Shown here piece after piece: positions 42,878 to 51,617 of a DNA stretch of 64,000 nt (position 1 is the first letter of the stretch; the number at the start of each line of letters is the position of its first letter). This DNA is from Haloferula luteola (lineage in GTDB: Bacteria > Verrucomicrobiota > Verrucomicrobiia > Verrucomicrobiales > Akkermansiaceae), in NCBI RefSeq assembly GCF_014201715.1, contig NZ_JACHFD010000011.1, positions 119,963-183,962 on the forward strand, in the 5' to 3' direction. The position numbers were made by a program, and so were the translations under genes. Under the pieces are notes generated by a model. The model searched no databases and was not told the origin of the DNA. It saw nothing but the letters and a program-made list of their open reading frames with translations.

Positions 42878-43025
42878 CGCCGGGAGCGTGCTTCAGGTCG
42901 AGGATTTGCGAAAGGGCGAAATTGCAGGAAAGGTCGGCGTGAAATCGCGCTGTAGGGCTGGCAGCGACAATTGGGATTTGATCCTTTCCGAAGCCAAGCG
43001 ATAGCATGGCTTGGAAAGATTTTTC

Positions 43026-43595
43026 ATGAAGTGTCCGCGCTGTGTACAGGTCATTCACCGGGGAGCGGAGGTGTGTCCCCATTGTGCGTTTTCGCTCGCT
43101 GTGGCGGATGAATGGTATGGTTCGGAGGGGCCTCGCATGGCGCGGCTGGATGATGGCGGTGGTCTGATGACGCGTGCGGCGAGGGATCAGGTGCAGCGGG
43201 CGATGGATCGATTTGAGCGGAAGTTCCCGCAGCTTTGGTTTGCGGTGCATACCGGTCGTCCGCCAGGGGGCGGCGATTTTAGGCAATATGGGTTTTGGGT
43301 TTTGAATCGGGCGGAGGTCACGGATCTGCAGGCTGGCCGACCGCGTGAAGGGGGGATTTTGTTAGCGATCGATCCCGACACCCGTCAGGCCGGAATGACT
43401 TGGGGGTACCGTTTGGATGGGCATTTGGGGGAGGAGGACACCTTCATGGCGATGAGCCGGGCCCACGCCTATTGGGTGGAGGGTCTTTATGAAGCGGGGA
43501 TTCTTCGGGTGATGGAAGAAACCACTCGGGTGCTGATTCGGCGAGCTCGCCGGGCCAAGCGTTTGAGCCGAGTGAGGAAAGGAGGCGTGGCATGA
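43026..43595 (+). CDS. Zinc-ribbon protein with TPM-like domain
   Basis: A 189-residue protein. The N-terminal zinc ribbon has two CxxC pairs (CPRCVQVIHRGAEVCPHC). The rest resembles the TPM domain (DQVQRAMDRFERKFPQLWFAVHTG; GGILLAIDPDTRQAGMTWGYRLDGHL). No signal peptide is present, so it is cytoplasmic or peripheral, unlike most TPM proteins, which are exported. It overlaps the next gene by 4 bp (ATGA), indicating a joint function with that membrane protein. The function is unknown. ATG 43026 was chosen because it starts the ribbon; the frame opens 15 bp earlier. Confidence 0.68.
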   Translation: MKCPRCVQVIHRGAEVCPHCAFSLAVADEWYGSEGPRMARLDDGGGLMTRAARDQVQRAMDRFERKFPQLWFAVHTGRPPGGGDFRQYGFWVLNRAEVTDLQAGRPREGGILLAIDPDTRQAGMTWGYRLDGHLGEEDTFMAMSRAHAYWVEGLYEAGILRVMEETTRVLIRRARRAKRLSRVRKGGVA

Positions 43596-44473
43596 AGAGC
43601 TGGTGGTGGATGGTGGGGGTGATGGTCGGCATCGCCTGCGCGCAAGACCAATTGGTGGAGGCGGAAGAAGGGAGTCGGCCCGTGCCGGCCGAGATGCAGG
43701 ACGCTTATTTTGGCGATCCGGGCCCGGATTTCCTTTTGGATCCTCAGGAGATTCTGCGACCGGACGAACGGGCGGAACGGGAGAAATTTCTGCGATATCA
43801 CGCGGAGGATTCAAAAATCGATTTCCACGTGCTGCTGTTTCAAGAGGATCAGGCATTGCCTGACGGGGTGCGATTGGAGGAGCTTGGAGAGCGATTTGCC
43901 TCGAAAGGCAAACCTGCATTGGTGGCTTTGTATTTCTATGGGGCCCCGAATCGGGCTATGCTGGAGTTTAGCCCTGATCTCACGGAAAAGGTGAGGCCGT
44001 CCGACGCCAACCGGCTTTTGGTCCAATGCATTCGCGCTGCAGAAGGAAAAGGGAATGCGGCGGAACAATTGGAAGCTTTCTGCGTCCAAGCGGCGATCCG
44101 GATTTTTTGGGTCGAGCAAGCGGTCGGCTTGGCGGCCCCTACCGAATCGATGCCGTCATCGTCCACTGAAGCCCCCGAGCCGCCGAAGATTGAAGGGGTG
44201 CCTGCGGTTCCGATGTGGCGCGTGCATGCAGAGGCGTGGATTCGGGAGTATGGGGTGCCTGCTGTGACCCTGGTGTTGGCGATCTTCGCCGGAGGCATCG
44301 CGCGATGGCTGATTCGCCGGCGGGAAGTGCATACGTTTCCGGTGGCGACATTTGAGTCCCGATTGGGGGGGGGACACGGGGCGGGAATTGGTTCGGTCGT
44401 GAGTTTCGGGAGTTCGGAGGTTTCTCCGACCACGCAACGGGAGCAGACGTCCGATTCACTTGGGGGCATTTGA
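43592..44473 (+). CDS. Exported single-pass membrane protein, TPM-like
   Basis: A 293-residue protein with a signal peptide (MKSWWWMVGVMVGIACAQ). The periplasmic part (about residues 20-190) resembles a TPM-like domain (LDPQEILRPDERAEREKFLRYHAEDSKIDFHVLLFQED; GKPALVALYFYGAPNRAMLEF). A membrane helix follows near residues 222-240 (GVPAVTLVLAIFAGGIARWLI), then a Gly/Ser-rich cytoplasmic tail (RLGGGHGAGIGS). The preceding zinc-ribbon gene is translationally coupled. Role unknown; TPM proteins elsewhere are linked to photosystem assembly or membrane-protein turnover. Confidence 0.62.
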   Translation: MKSWWWMVGVMVGIACAQDQLVEAEEGSRPVPAEMQDAYFGDPGPDFLLDPQEILRPDERAEREKFLRYHAEDSKIDFHVLLFQEDQALPDGVRLEELGERFASKGKPALVALYFYGAPNRAMLEFSPDLTEKVRPSDANRLLVQCIRAAEGKGNAAEQLEAFCVQAAIRIFWVEQAVGLAAPTESMPSSSTEAPEPPKIEGVPAVPMWRVHAEAWIREYGVPAVTLVLAIFAGGIARWLIRRREVHTFPVATFESRLGGGHGAGIGSVVSFGSSEVSPTTQREQTSDSLGGI

Positions 44474-44539
44474 ATTCGGCCCGATTTTGGGTTTTTCAGA
44501 TGGGCCTTGGCGGTGTGGGATCTCGCGCCTCCTGGACTT

Positions 44540-46174
44540 ATGAAAATCGGTATTGCCCAAATCAACGCCACGGTCGGAGACTTTCCCGGCAACGCGAAGC
44601 GCCTTTTGGAGGCTTACCGGGCCTGTTTGGACGAGGGCGCGGAACTGGTGATCACCCCGGAGATGAGTCTGGTGGGCTACCCTCCTCGCGACTTGGTTCT
44701 AAAATCTTCTTTTGTCCCCAAGTGCCTGCAGGCTCTCGACTATCTTGCCAGCGAGATTGGGGAGGTGCCGTTGTTGGTGGGGTACATTGACCACAACGAT
44801 CCGGCCGATCCGGGGAAGCCCTTTCGCAATGCGGCGGCGCTGCTTTCCGATGGGGAGGTTCAGGCGAGGATCTGGAAGACGCTTCTGCCCACCTATGATG
44901 TGTTCGATGAGTGGCGGTATTTTGAGCCGGCGGAGCGTTGTCAGGCGATCGAGTGGAAAGGCCGACGGTTGGGGGTGACGATTTGTGAGGACATCTGGAC
45001 GGATGCCTACCTGCAACGCCCCCTGTATGATCGCGACCCGGTCCGGGAGTTGGTGGATGGTGGGGTGGACATTCTTTTGAATCTTTCAGCGTCTCCGTTT
45101 CACCTTGGGAAACCGGAAGTGCGAAGCCGGATGATCCGTGAGGTGGCGACCGCGGCGGGAGTTCCTGTGGTTTACTGCAACAGTGTGGGCGCGAATGATC
45201 AGTTGGTTTTCGACGGTCATTCCTTGGTGGCCTTGCCGGATCGTGGGGTGGTGTTCGAGGGGCGCGGGTTCGAGGAAATGACGCAGGTGGTCGATTTGGA
45301 GGCACCGATGACTCCGGTGGAGGTCGACCGGGAAAGCGCCGCTGAGTTGTGGCGTGCCTTGGTGCTTGGACTGCGAGACTACGTTCGGAAGACGGGTTTC
45401 TCGAGCGTTTGTCTGGGACTGAGTGGCGGGATCGACTCGGCACTTACGGCGGCCGTCGCGGCGGAGGCTCTAGGTGGGGAGCAGGTTCATGGGCTGACCC
45501 TTCCCAGCCCCTATTCTTCTGGAGGGAGTGTTGAGGATTCGATGGTGTTGGCGAAGAACCTTGGGATTCGTTGCGACCGCGTGGAAATCTCCGCGATTTT
45601 CAAGGAGGTGAAGGCCACGATGGCACCGTTGTTTGAGGGTTTGGCGGAGGATGTGACGGAGGAGAACATGCAAGCGCGAATCCGTGGATTGTTGCTCATG
45701 GCACTCTCCAACAAAATGGGGCATTTGCTGCTAACGACGGGAAACAAGAGCGAACTGGCCGTCGGATATTGCACGATCTATGGAGACATGTGCGGAGGCT
45801 TGGCGGTCATTTCAGATCTCCCGAAAACCCGGGTGTATGAGGTGTGCCGGTGGCTCAATCGTGAGCGGGAGGTGATCCCGTGGAGCACGATTGACAAGCC
45901 GCCGAGCGCCGAGCTGAGACCCGATCAAAAGGACCAGGACACATTGCCGGAATATGAGGTGCTGGACGCGATTTTGGAGATGTATGTCGAGCGGCAGTGC
46001 TCCGTCGACGAGATTGTGGAGGCCGGATATGAAGAGTCGTTGGTGCGATGGATTCAACGCCGGGTCGACCTCAATGAGTGGAAGCGCCAACAGGCTGCGC
46101 CGGGGATTCGAGTTACTTCGAAAGCCTTTGGAATGGGAAGGCGAATGCCGATAGTGCAGCGGTTTGTCGGCTGA
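44540..46174 (+). CDS. nadE: Glutamine-dependent NAD+ synthetase
   Basis: A 544-residue two-domain enzyme. The N-terminal nitrilase-like glutaminase domain has Glu in VITPEMSLVGYPPRD, Lys in KTLLPTYDVFDEWRYF and the nucleophile Cys in GVTICEDIW. The C-terminal synthetase domain has the PP-loop LGLSGGIDSALTAAVAAEALG and the GNKSELAVGYCTIYGDMCGGLAVISDLPKT block. It converts deamido-NAD to NAD using ammonia from glutamine. The length is typical of the fused form. The start at 44540 (MKIGIAQIN) matches the usual N-terminus; a frame open 11 codons earlier was not used. Confidence 0.96.
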   Translation: MKIGIAQINATVGDFPGNAKRLLEAYRACLDEGAELVITPEMSLVGYPPRDLVLKSSFVPKCLQALDYLASEIGEVPLLVGYIDHNDPADPGKPFRNAAALLSDGEVQARIWKTLLPTYDVFDEWRYFEPAERCQAIEWKGRRLGVTICEDIWTDAYLQRPLYDRDPVRELVDGGVDILLNLSASPFHLGKPEVRSRMIREVATAAGVPVVYCNSVGANDQLVFDGHSLVALPDRGVVFEGRGFEEMTQVVDLEAPMTPVEVDRESAAELWRALVLGLRDYVRKTGFSSVCLGLSGGIDSALTAAVAAEALGGEQVHGLTLPSPYSSGGSVEDSMVLAKNLGIRCDRVEISAIFKEVKATMAPLFEGLAEDVTEENMQARIRGLLLMALSNKMGHLLLTTGNKSELAVGYCTIYGDMCGGLAVISDLPKTRVYEVCRWLNREREVIPWSTIDKPPSAELRPDQKDQDTLPEYEVLDAILEMYVERQCSVDEIVEAGYEESLVRWIQRRVDLNEWKRQQAAPGIRVTSKAFGMGRRMPIVQRFVG

Positions 46175-46176
46175 AA

Positions 46177-46593
46177 TCAGTTGCCAGGGAGTGCAGGGCC
46201 AACGGTTTCCCGATGGCCATCGGAGCAGGCAACGAGGTGAAGTTGGCAGGCATCGCTCCACCAAATGGCCCGTTGGTGAAATCGACGCGCGATCCTCAGG
46301 ACGGTGTCGAGGGGTAGGGCGACAGCCCATCCGGGCTCTGCATGGCTGCCGTCCATGGCGCAGGTGGTGGCGCGGACCGGTTCGGCTCCTGCACGGACGA
46401 GAAGGTGGTGCAGGTGGCGGTCCGCCATTCGGTTCCAGGAATCGCTCCGCCTGGAGTCCATAGGATTCCAGGCGGTGAGGATGGCGAATGGGGATTTGGG
46501 CGGGGATCCAGCCCAATCGATCCGGCAGGCGTAGTAGCCGTCGGGAAAGCGGAAGGTCTTCCCTACGGGCGGGTGCTCGGGGGCTTCGCTCAA
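46177..46593 (-). CDS. DUF3293-domain protein
   Basis: A 138-residue protein matching the DUF3293 pattern: FAILTAWNPMDSRRSDSWNRMADRHLHHLL, then HAEPGWAVALPLDTVLRIARRFHQRAIWW. It has no signal peptide. A TTG start at 46593 is proposed: it overlaps the stop of the aldo-keto reductase (TTGA), the same arrangement seen for the GspL-like gene. No ATG or GTG is present before the conserved region other than far upstream inside the neighbouring gene. It is convergent with nadE, the two stops about 3 bp apart. Function unknown. Confidence 0.68.
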   Translation of the reverse strand: MSEAPEHPPVGKTFRFPDGYYACRIDWAGSPPKSPFAILTAWNPMDSRRSDSWNRMADRHLHHLLVRAGAEPVRATTCAMDGSHAEPGWAVALPLDTVLRIARRFHQRAIWWSDACQLHLVACSDGHRETVGPALPGN

Positions 46594-47582
46594 GCAGGCG
46601 AGATCTCGTTGATGCGGGCCAGGAGGTCGGCGGAGATTTCGGGTGTGTGGAGGGCGTCGAGAGAATCGTCGAGTTGCGCGACCGTGCGAGCTCCGATAAG
46701 GGCAGAGGTCACTCCCCGTTGTTGGAGGGCCCAACGCAGGGCGAGATGGTGAAGAGGCATGCCGGCCTCAGTGGCAACGGCGTGCAAGGCGTGCAGTTTG
46801 TCGTGCTGCTGTGCGACCTGGTCGGTTTGGAGGAATCCTTCTTCCCGAGCGGCTCGGGATCCCTCAGGAATCCCGGCGAGGTATTTGCCCGTAAGCATGC
46901 CTTGGGCGAGCGGGCTGAAAACGATGGAGCCGATACCCTTGTCGTGAAGCCATTCGTGAATTCCCTCGGTTTCCGGCCATCGATTGAGGATGGAATAGGG
47001 GGGCTGATAGATCAGGCAACGCACGCCCATGTCCTTGAGGATCGAGACGGCGCGCTTGAGTCTTTTGAGTGGGTATTTGGAAAGTCCAACGTAGAGCGCT
47101 TTGCCTTGTTGCACGGCGGTGGCAAGGGCGGACATGGTTTCCTCCAGGGGCGTTTTGGGGTCAGGCCGATGAGAGTAGAAGATGTCGACGTAATCGAGTC
47201 GCAGTCGGCGCAAGGATTGGTCGAGAGAAGACAGGAGGTGCTTGCGTGATCCCCATTCACCATAGGGGCCCTGCCACATGTCGTGGCCCGCTTTGGAAGA
47301 GATGACGAGTTCGTCGCGATGGCAGGCGAAGTCTTCCGCGAGGAAGCGGCCAACGTTTTCCTCGGCGCTGCCGTATGGGGGACCGTAGTTGTTCGCGAGA
47401 TCGAAGTGGGTGATGCCGCGATCGAAGGCCCGGCGAAGAATGGCGCGTGCTTCGTGTTGATCGTCGAAATGGCCAAAGTTGTGCCAGCAACCGAGCGAGA
47501 TTTCGGGAAGCAGCAGGCCGGACTTGCCACAGCGGCGGTAGGGCATGCGACCGTCGTAACGAGAGGGATCAGCGGAGAACAT
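46590..47582 (-). CDS. Aldo-keto reductase, YghZ-like
   Basis: A 330-residue protein that matches E. coli YghZ (L-glyceraldehyde 3-phosphate reductase) along its length: RRCGKSGLLLPEISLG, THFDLANNYGPPYGSAEENVGRF, ELVISSKAGHDMWQGPYG, RLRLDYVDIFYSHRPDPKTPLEETMSAL and FSPLAQGMLTGKYLAGIP. The catalytic tetrad is present (Asp and Tyr in FDLANNYG, Lys in SSKAG, His in YSHR). It reduces aldehydes with NADPH and may detoxify methylglyoxal or L-GAP. It is coupled to DUF3293 downstream. Confidence 0.92.
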   Translation of the reverse strand: MFSADPSRYDGRMPYRRCGKSGLLLPEISLGCWHNFGHFDDQHEARAILRRAFDRGITHFDLANNYGPPYGSAEENVGRFLAEDFACHRDELVISSKAGHDMWQGPYGEWGSRKHLLSSLDQSLRRLRLDYVDIFYSHRPDPKTPLEETMSALATAVQQGKALYVGLSKYPLKRLKRAVSILKDMGVRCLIYQPPYSILNRWPETEGIHEWLHDKGIGSIVFSPLAQGMLTGKYLAGIPEGSRAAREEGFLQTDQVAQQHDKLHALHAVATEAGMPLHHLALRWALQQRGVTSALIGARTVAQLDDSLDALHTPEISADLLARINEISPA

Positions 47583-47594
47583 GATGAGGATGTA

Positions 47595-48845
47595 TCAGAG
47601 GGATCGGAGGGCGGCGATGCGAATGAGCACGGGTGGGTGGGAGTGATCGAGAAAGACCCGCGCAGGGTGGGGGGTGAGGTTGGAAAGGTTCTTCACGGAG
47701 AGCTTTTTCAACGCAGAGATGAGAGCCTCCGGTTGGCCGGTCACCTGGGCGGCATAGGCGTCGGCTTCAAACTCGTGTTGGCGTGAGGATCGATTGCCGA
47801 GCACTGAAAGAATGCGGCTGACGGGTGAGAAGAGGATGGCAAAGAGGACGAGTCCAACGTGCGCGGAGATTTCGGGAACAAAGAAGGCGTCGAAGAGCTC
47901 TCGAGCAAAGGGGGATTGAGAATCAATGACGCGTCCTAGGAGGAAGAAAAGAACCGCGGTTTGCATCACTGCCATGGCGATCCGTTTGATGATGTGACGG
48001 CATTTGAAATGGCCAATTTCGTGAGCGAGTACGGCGACCAATTCATCGCGGGTTTGTTCTTCAACGAGGGTGTCGTAGAGTGCGATTTTCTTGGTTTTGC
48101 CGAAACCCGTGAAATAGGCATTGGCTTTTGTGGATCGCTTGGACCCGTCCATCACCGAGATTTCGCCGAGAGGGAATCCGCATTTCTCGGCCATCGATTC
48201 GATGGCGGAACGGGTGGGTCCTTCCTCCATGGGGGTGAAGCGATTGTAAAGGGGCAGGATCCAGGTAGGGGCTGCCCAAGTCAGCAGAAGCTGGACGGTG
48301 GTGAAAAGGAGCCAAGCCCAGAGCCAAGCCTGGGGAACATTTTGGAAGATCCACAGCAATCCGGCAAGCAGAGGCAGACCCAGAGCGGCACTCAGAAGGA
48401 GGTTCTTGATCTCATCGGTGATGAACAATCGAGGGGTGGTGCGATTGAAACCGAAGCGTTCCTCCAAAACAAAAGTGGAGTAGATTGAAAGCGGCAGGTG
48501 AAGCAGATGGTTTCCGATGAAGAGCAGAGCAAGAAACAGCAAACCTGCAGGAATGCCATCGCCCAACCAACTCCGGCACAGAGAATCAAGCCATCCAAAG
48601 CCTCCAATCAGCCAGAAAACGAGTAGGGTGGAGAGGGAAACGAGCGACTCCACCAGCCCGAATCGGGCGCTGGCGCGGGCGTAGGCGAGGGATTTCTGGT
48701 GTTCGGAGGCAGGGATGATGCCTTCGAACTCTGCCGGAACTTCCGGGCGCAGGGCTCGGAGATTGAGTAGGGTCACGACGAAGTCGAGATTCCACAGCAG
48801 AAACAGAATGAGAAGGATGGCGATACCGAGCGCGTTGATGTCCAT
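47595..48845 (-). CDS. CAAX prenyl protease-like M48 metalloprotease (Ste24 family)
   Basis: A 416-residue polytopic membrane protein. The hydrophobic N-terminal half has several membrane helices and LPLSIYSTFVLEERFGFNRTTPRLF, a Ste24 signature. The catalytic zinc site is AVLAHEIGHFKCRH (HExxH) with the third ligand in QHEFEADAYAAQVTG. It probably degrades or processes membrane proteins; bacterial members have no CAAX substrate known. The start at 48845 (MDINALGIAILLILF) makes the first helix N-terminal. It lies 12 bp upstream of the aldo-keto reductase gene on the same strand. Confidence 0.93.
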   Translation of the reverse strand: MDINALGIAILLILFLLWNLDFVVTLLNLRALRPEVPAEFEGIIPASEHQKSLAYARASARFGLVESLVSLSTLLVFWLIGGFGWLDSLCRSWLGDGIPAGLLFLALLFIGNHLLHLPLSIYSTFVLEERFGFNRTTPRLFITDEIKNLLLSAALGLPLLAGLLWIFQNVPQAWLWAWLLFTTVQLLLTWAAPTWILPLYNRFTPMEEGPTRSAIESMAEKCGFPLGEISVMDGSKRSTKANAYFTGFGKTKKIALYDTLVEEQTRDELVAVLAHEIGHFKCRHIIKRIAMAVMQTAVLFFLLGRVIDSQSPFARELFDAFFVPEISAHVGLVLFAILFSPVSRILSVLGNRSSRQHEFEADAYAAQVTGQPEALISALKKLSVKNLSNLTPHPARVFLDHSHPPVLIRIAALRSL

Positions 48846-48960
48846 GGGCCGGCCGCAGCATGCACCGCATGGGGCGCGCTGCAAGGGTGAGAACGCCACC
48901 ATGTCCCGGGATTGACCCTTGAGTTTCCGAGCGGGAAAGCGCAGCTTCCCGCCCCTGCCC

Positions 48961-49692
48961 ATGAACCGATCGTTTCCCGCCGTTTTCGCCGTTCTCTGCG
49001 CCAGCGCATTCGCTCAAGCCGCCGAGGTGCCGGAAGTTCTCCGTGTGCTCCCTGAAGGGAAATTGGTGAAGGGAGCAACGATTGCCGTGGTGCCTCCCAA
49101 GGAGCTCGACAAGTACCTGGACATCGTGGAGACCGCGGCCCGAAAGAACCCAGAGTGGTTCGCCGAGCATTCAAAGAAGTCAGCCCCGGGAGTGCCGCTG
49201 CCCTATCACGAAAATTTGGGCCTGACGAAGAAGGAATACGAAGAGTATTTGGCGATTTGGGCGACTCGCGAATTCCGGGCGGTGGAGCCGATTGTCCTGC
49301 GATTGACCACCACGGACGATGGGATGTGGAAGATCACCACCGCAGGAGGGGCATTTCCGATTTCCACGCTGAAGTATGATCCGAAAAAGGATGTGATGGT
49401 CTCTCCCAATGGGGAGCTGGAGCGTTTGGAGGATGTGGCGGCGGAAAAAGATTCGATTCTGGGAGCGTGGACCGGCCATGAATGGCGTTTTCAGGAGGAA
49501 ACGAGCTTGGGCAAAACCAAGGAAAATTTCGCGATCGGTCAGACTGCCGACGGAGTCTATGGGATGTTGGTGTATCGCATTCAAGAGGTGTCCGCCGAAG
49601 GAACTCCTTTGTATGATAACAGCATCGTGATCCGCTTCCCGCTCGGGGAGGCAGGAATCTTGAAGCAGGAGGAGCTTCAAGCCCCTCGCTGA
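48961..49692 (+). CDS. Hypothetical exported protein
   Basis: A 243-residue protein with a signal peptide (MNRSFPAVFAVLCASAFAQAAE). The mature part is hydrophilic (PKELDKYLDIVETAARKNPEWFAEH; ENLGLTKKEYEEYLAIWATREFRAVEPIVLRL; SILGAWTGHEWRFQEETSLG) and has no recognised family. It lies 15 bp upstream of rsmD on the same strand, so the two may be co-transcribed. The frame opens 14 codons earlier but ATG 48961 starts the signal peptide. Confidence 0.78.
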   Translation: MNRSFPAVFAVLCASAFAQAAEVPEVLRVLPEGKLVKGATIAVVPPKELDKYLDIVETAARKNPEWFAEHSKKSAPGVPLPYHENLGLTKKEYEEYLAIWATREFRAVEPIVLRLTTTDDGMWKITTAGGAFPISTLKYDPKKDVMVSPNGELERLEDVAAEKDSILGAWTGHEWRFQEETSLGKTKENFAIGQTADGVYGMLVYRIQEVSAEGTPLYDNSIVIRFPLGEAGILKQEELQAPR

Positions 49693-49706
49693 TTCGTGAG
49701 GAAACC

Positions 49707-50264
49707 ATGAGAATTATCTCCGGAACAGCAGGGAGGATGGCGATTCGGGTGCCGGGCGAGGTGACCCGCCCGACGACGGACTTTGTTCGTCAGGCTTTGT
49801 TCTCCATTCTGGGGGAAAAAGTCGAAGGAGCACGGGTGGCCGATTTGTTTGCCGGCTCAGGGGCGCTCGGTCTCGAGGCCTTGAGTCGTGGAGCGGCGAG
49901 TTGTGAATTTGTGGAACAGAACCGCAAGGCGGTGGGGGTGATTCGCAGCAACCTTGAGAAAACCCGTCTCTCAGGTGGTCTGGTGACGGCCTCGGATGTG
50001 CATCCATGGGCGAAACGGTCCGCAGGAGGGTTCGATTTGGTTTTTGCCGATCCTCCGTATGCCAAATCGAAGCTCGATCGTGATCATCTCGCCGAGCTGC
50101 TGGGAAAGCCCTTTGCTCCATTCTTGATTTCTGAAGAAGGTTGGTGGGTTGTCGAGCAATCGGCGGACTCTGAGCCTCCGGTCTCCGAGGGATTGGAGCT
50201 GTTGGAGCGTCGTGTTTATGGAAGTAGCGCCATCCTCCTTTACGGGCGGAAAGCGGGAATTTAG
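49707..50264 (+). CDS. rsmD: 16S rRNA (guanine966-N2)-methyltransferase RsmD
   Basis: A 185-residue SAM-dependent methyltransferase starting MRIISGTAGRM, with TRPTTDFVRQALFSIL, the SAM site VADLFAGSGALGLEALSRGA and the catalytic FDLVFADPPYAKSK (DPPY). All are diagnostic of RsmD. It modifies guanine 966 (E. coli numbering) of 16S rRNA. The next gene, waaA, starts 12 bp downstream. In many bacteria rsmD is next to coaD; that is not the case here. Confidence 0.94.
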   Translation: MRIISGTAGRMAIRVPGEVTRPTTDFVRQALFSILGEKVEGARVADLFAGSGALGLEALSRGAASCEFVEQNRKAVGVIRSNLEKTRLSGGLVTASDVHPWAKRSAGGFDLVFADPPYAKSKLDRDHLAELLGKPFAPFLISEEGWWVVEQSADSEPPVSEGLELLERRVYGSSAILLYGRKAGI

Positions 50265-50276
50265 GTTCGCGCCCCA

Positions 50277-51542
50277 ATGGAGTGGCCGCTGATGATTTAC
50301 CGGTGCTTGTTGCCGGTGTATGTGCTGGCGGCGGGACCGGCATGGGTGCTGAAAATGATCCGCCGTGGGGGTTGGACGAGTGGCCTGGGAGAACGCTTCG
50401 GGAAGTATCGCGAAGATTTGGAGTTTGAGCCTTGTGGCCAAGTCCATGTCCATGCCGTGAGCGTGGGGGAGACCATGCTGGCATTGAAATTGATCCGAGC
50501 GTGGCAAAATCGCCGGCCAGGAAAGCGCTTCGTGTTGGCGGTAGCGACGGCGACCGGTCGCCAAGTGGCCGAGGCTCAGGCGCCGGAGGGGGTGCGCGTG
50601 GTGTATCAACCGGTCGATTTCCGGATCTTAGTGGAACGGTACTTGAAGCGTTTTGAACCGTCGCAGGTCGTCTTGGTGGAAGGCGAAATGTGGCCTCATT
50701 TGATGCGCTCCTGTGCTTGTCGCAACATTCCCGTCCGATTGGTGAATGCTCGGATGTCGCCCCGATCGCGCCGCCGCTTTCGGAAGCTTGCGGATTGGGT
50801 GCGCCCGGTGTTCCGGCACCTTGATGCCGTGGCTGTCCAAGAGGCGAGCGATGCCGAAATCTGGCAGCATCTGGGGGTTTCGGCAGATCGAGTCTCGGTC
50901 ACGGGGAGTTTGAAATTTGATCCCGGTCGCCAGCAGGGAAGAGCCGGCCGAGAGGAATTTGGGGAGATGATCGAGGCTCTGGCTGGGGGAAAACCTCCCG
51001 TGCTGGCGGCGAGCACCCATGCCGGCGAAGAGGTGGTGTTGGCGAATGCGGTGTTCGAAGCGGGAGGGTTTCCCGTGGTGGTGCCGCGGCATGCCGAGCG
51101 CAGGGAGGAAGTCCTACAGGACTTGGCCAAAGCGGGAGGGCAGGGGGTGTTGCGCAGTCGTTTCCAAGTTCCCGTTGAACCAGGCAAATGGGTTCTGGTG
51201 GTCGATAGCACCGGTGAGCTGAGGGACTGGATCCAAGCCGCGGAAGTCGTTGTGATGGGAAAAAGTTTTCGGTCCATCGGTGGGCAGAATCCTGCCGAGG
51301 CCATTGAAGCCGGCAAGCCCGTGGTGGTCGGGCCTCACATGGAGAATTTTGAACCCTTGGTCAGCCGGATGGTGGATGCGGGAGGGGCTTTTCGTGTTGA
51401 TGAAGAAGGGCTTATCGGGGTGCTTGCGAGCTTGTTGGACGATCCGGGGTTGCAATCTCGGTGCGCCGTAGCGGGCCAGCGGGTCCTGGCGCAGCACGCC
51501 GGGGCGGTGGATCGGATCATCGACCTCTTGGAGATCGGGTGA
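50277..51542 (+). CDS. waaA: 3-deoxy-D-manno-octulosonic acid (Kdo) transferase
   Basis: A 421-residue GT30 glycosyltransferase. An N-terminal membrane-associated helix (MIYRCLLPVYVLAAGPAWVLKMI) is followed by the acceptor domain with HVHAVSVGETMLALKLI, the base-containing motif VEGEMWPHLMR and VRLVNARMSPRS, and the nucleotide-sugar domain with VLAASTHAGEEVVLANA, MGKSFRSIGGQNPAEAIEAGKPVVVGPHMENF. It transfers Kdo from CMP-Kdo to lipid A precursor, indicating lipopolysaccharide. It is the second gene after rsmD and lies in a short operon. Confidence 0.95.
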   Translation: MEWPLMIYRCLLPVYVLAAGPAWVLKMIRRGGWTSGLGERFGKYREDLEFEPCGQVHVHAVSVGETMLALKLIRAWQNRRPGKRFVLAVATATGRQVAEAQAPEGVRVVYQPVDFRILVERYLKRFEPSQVVLVEGEMWPHLMRSCACRNIPVRLVNARMSPRSRRRFRKLADWVRPVFRHLDAVAVQEASDAEIWQHLGVSADRVSVTGSLKFDPGRQQGRAGREEFGEMIEALAGGKPPVLAASTHAGEEVVLANAVFEAGGFPVVVPRHAERREEVLQDLAKAGGQGVLRSRFQVPVEPGKWVLVVDSTGELRDWIQAAEVVVMGKSFRSIGGQNPAEAIEAGKPVVVGPHMENFEPLVSRMVDAGGAFRVDEEGLIGVLASLLDDPGLQSRCAVAGQRVLAQHAGAVDRIIDLLEIG

Positions 51543-51617
51543 ATTCCGCAGAAACAGAGTTAAGATTCCTTTCACGACAAGTTTGTCATTCCCGCAGGGA
51601 TCGCTAGAGTCGCGCTC

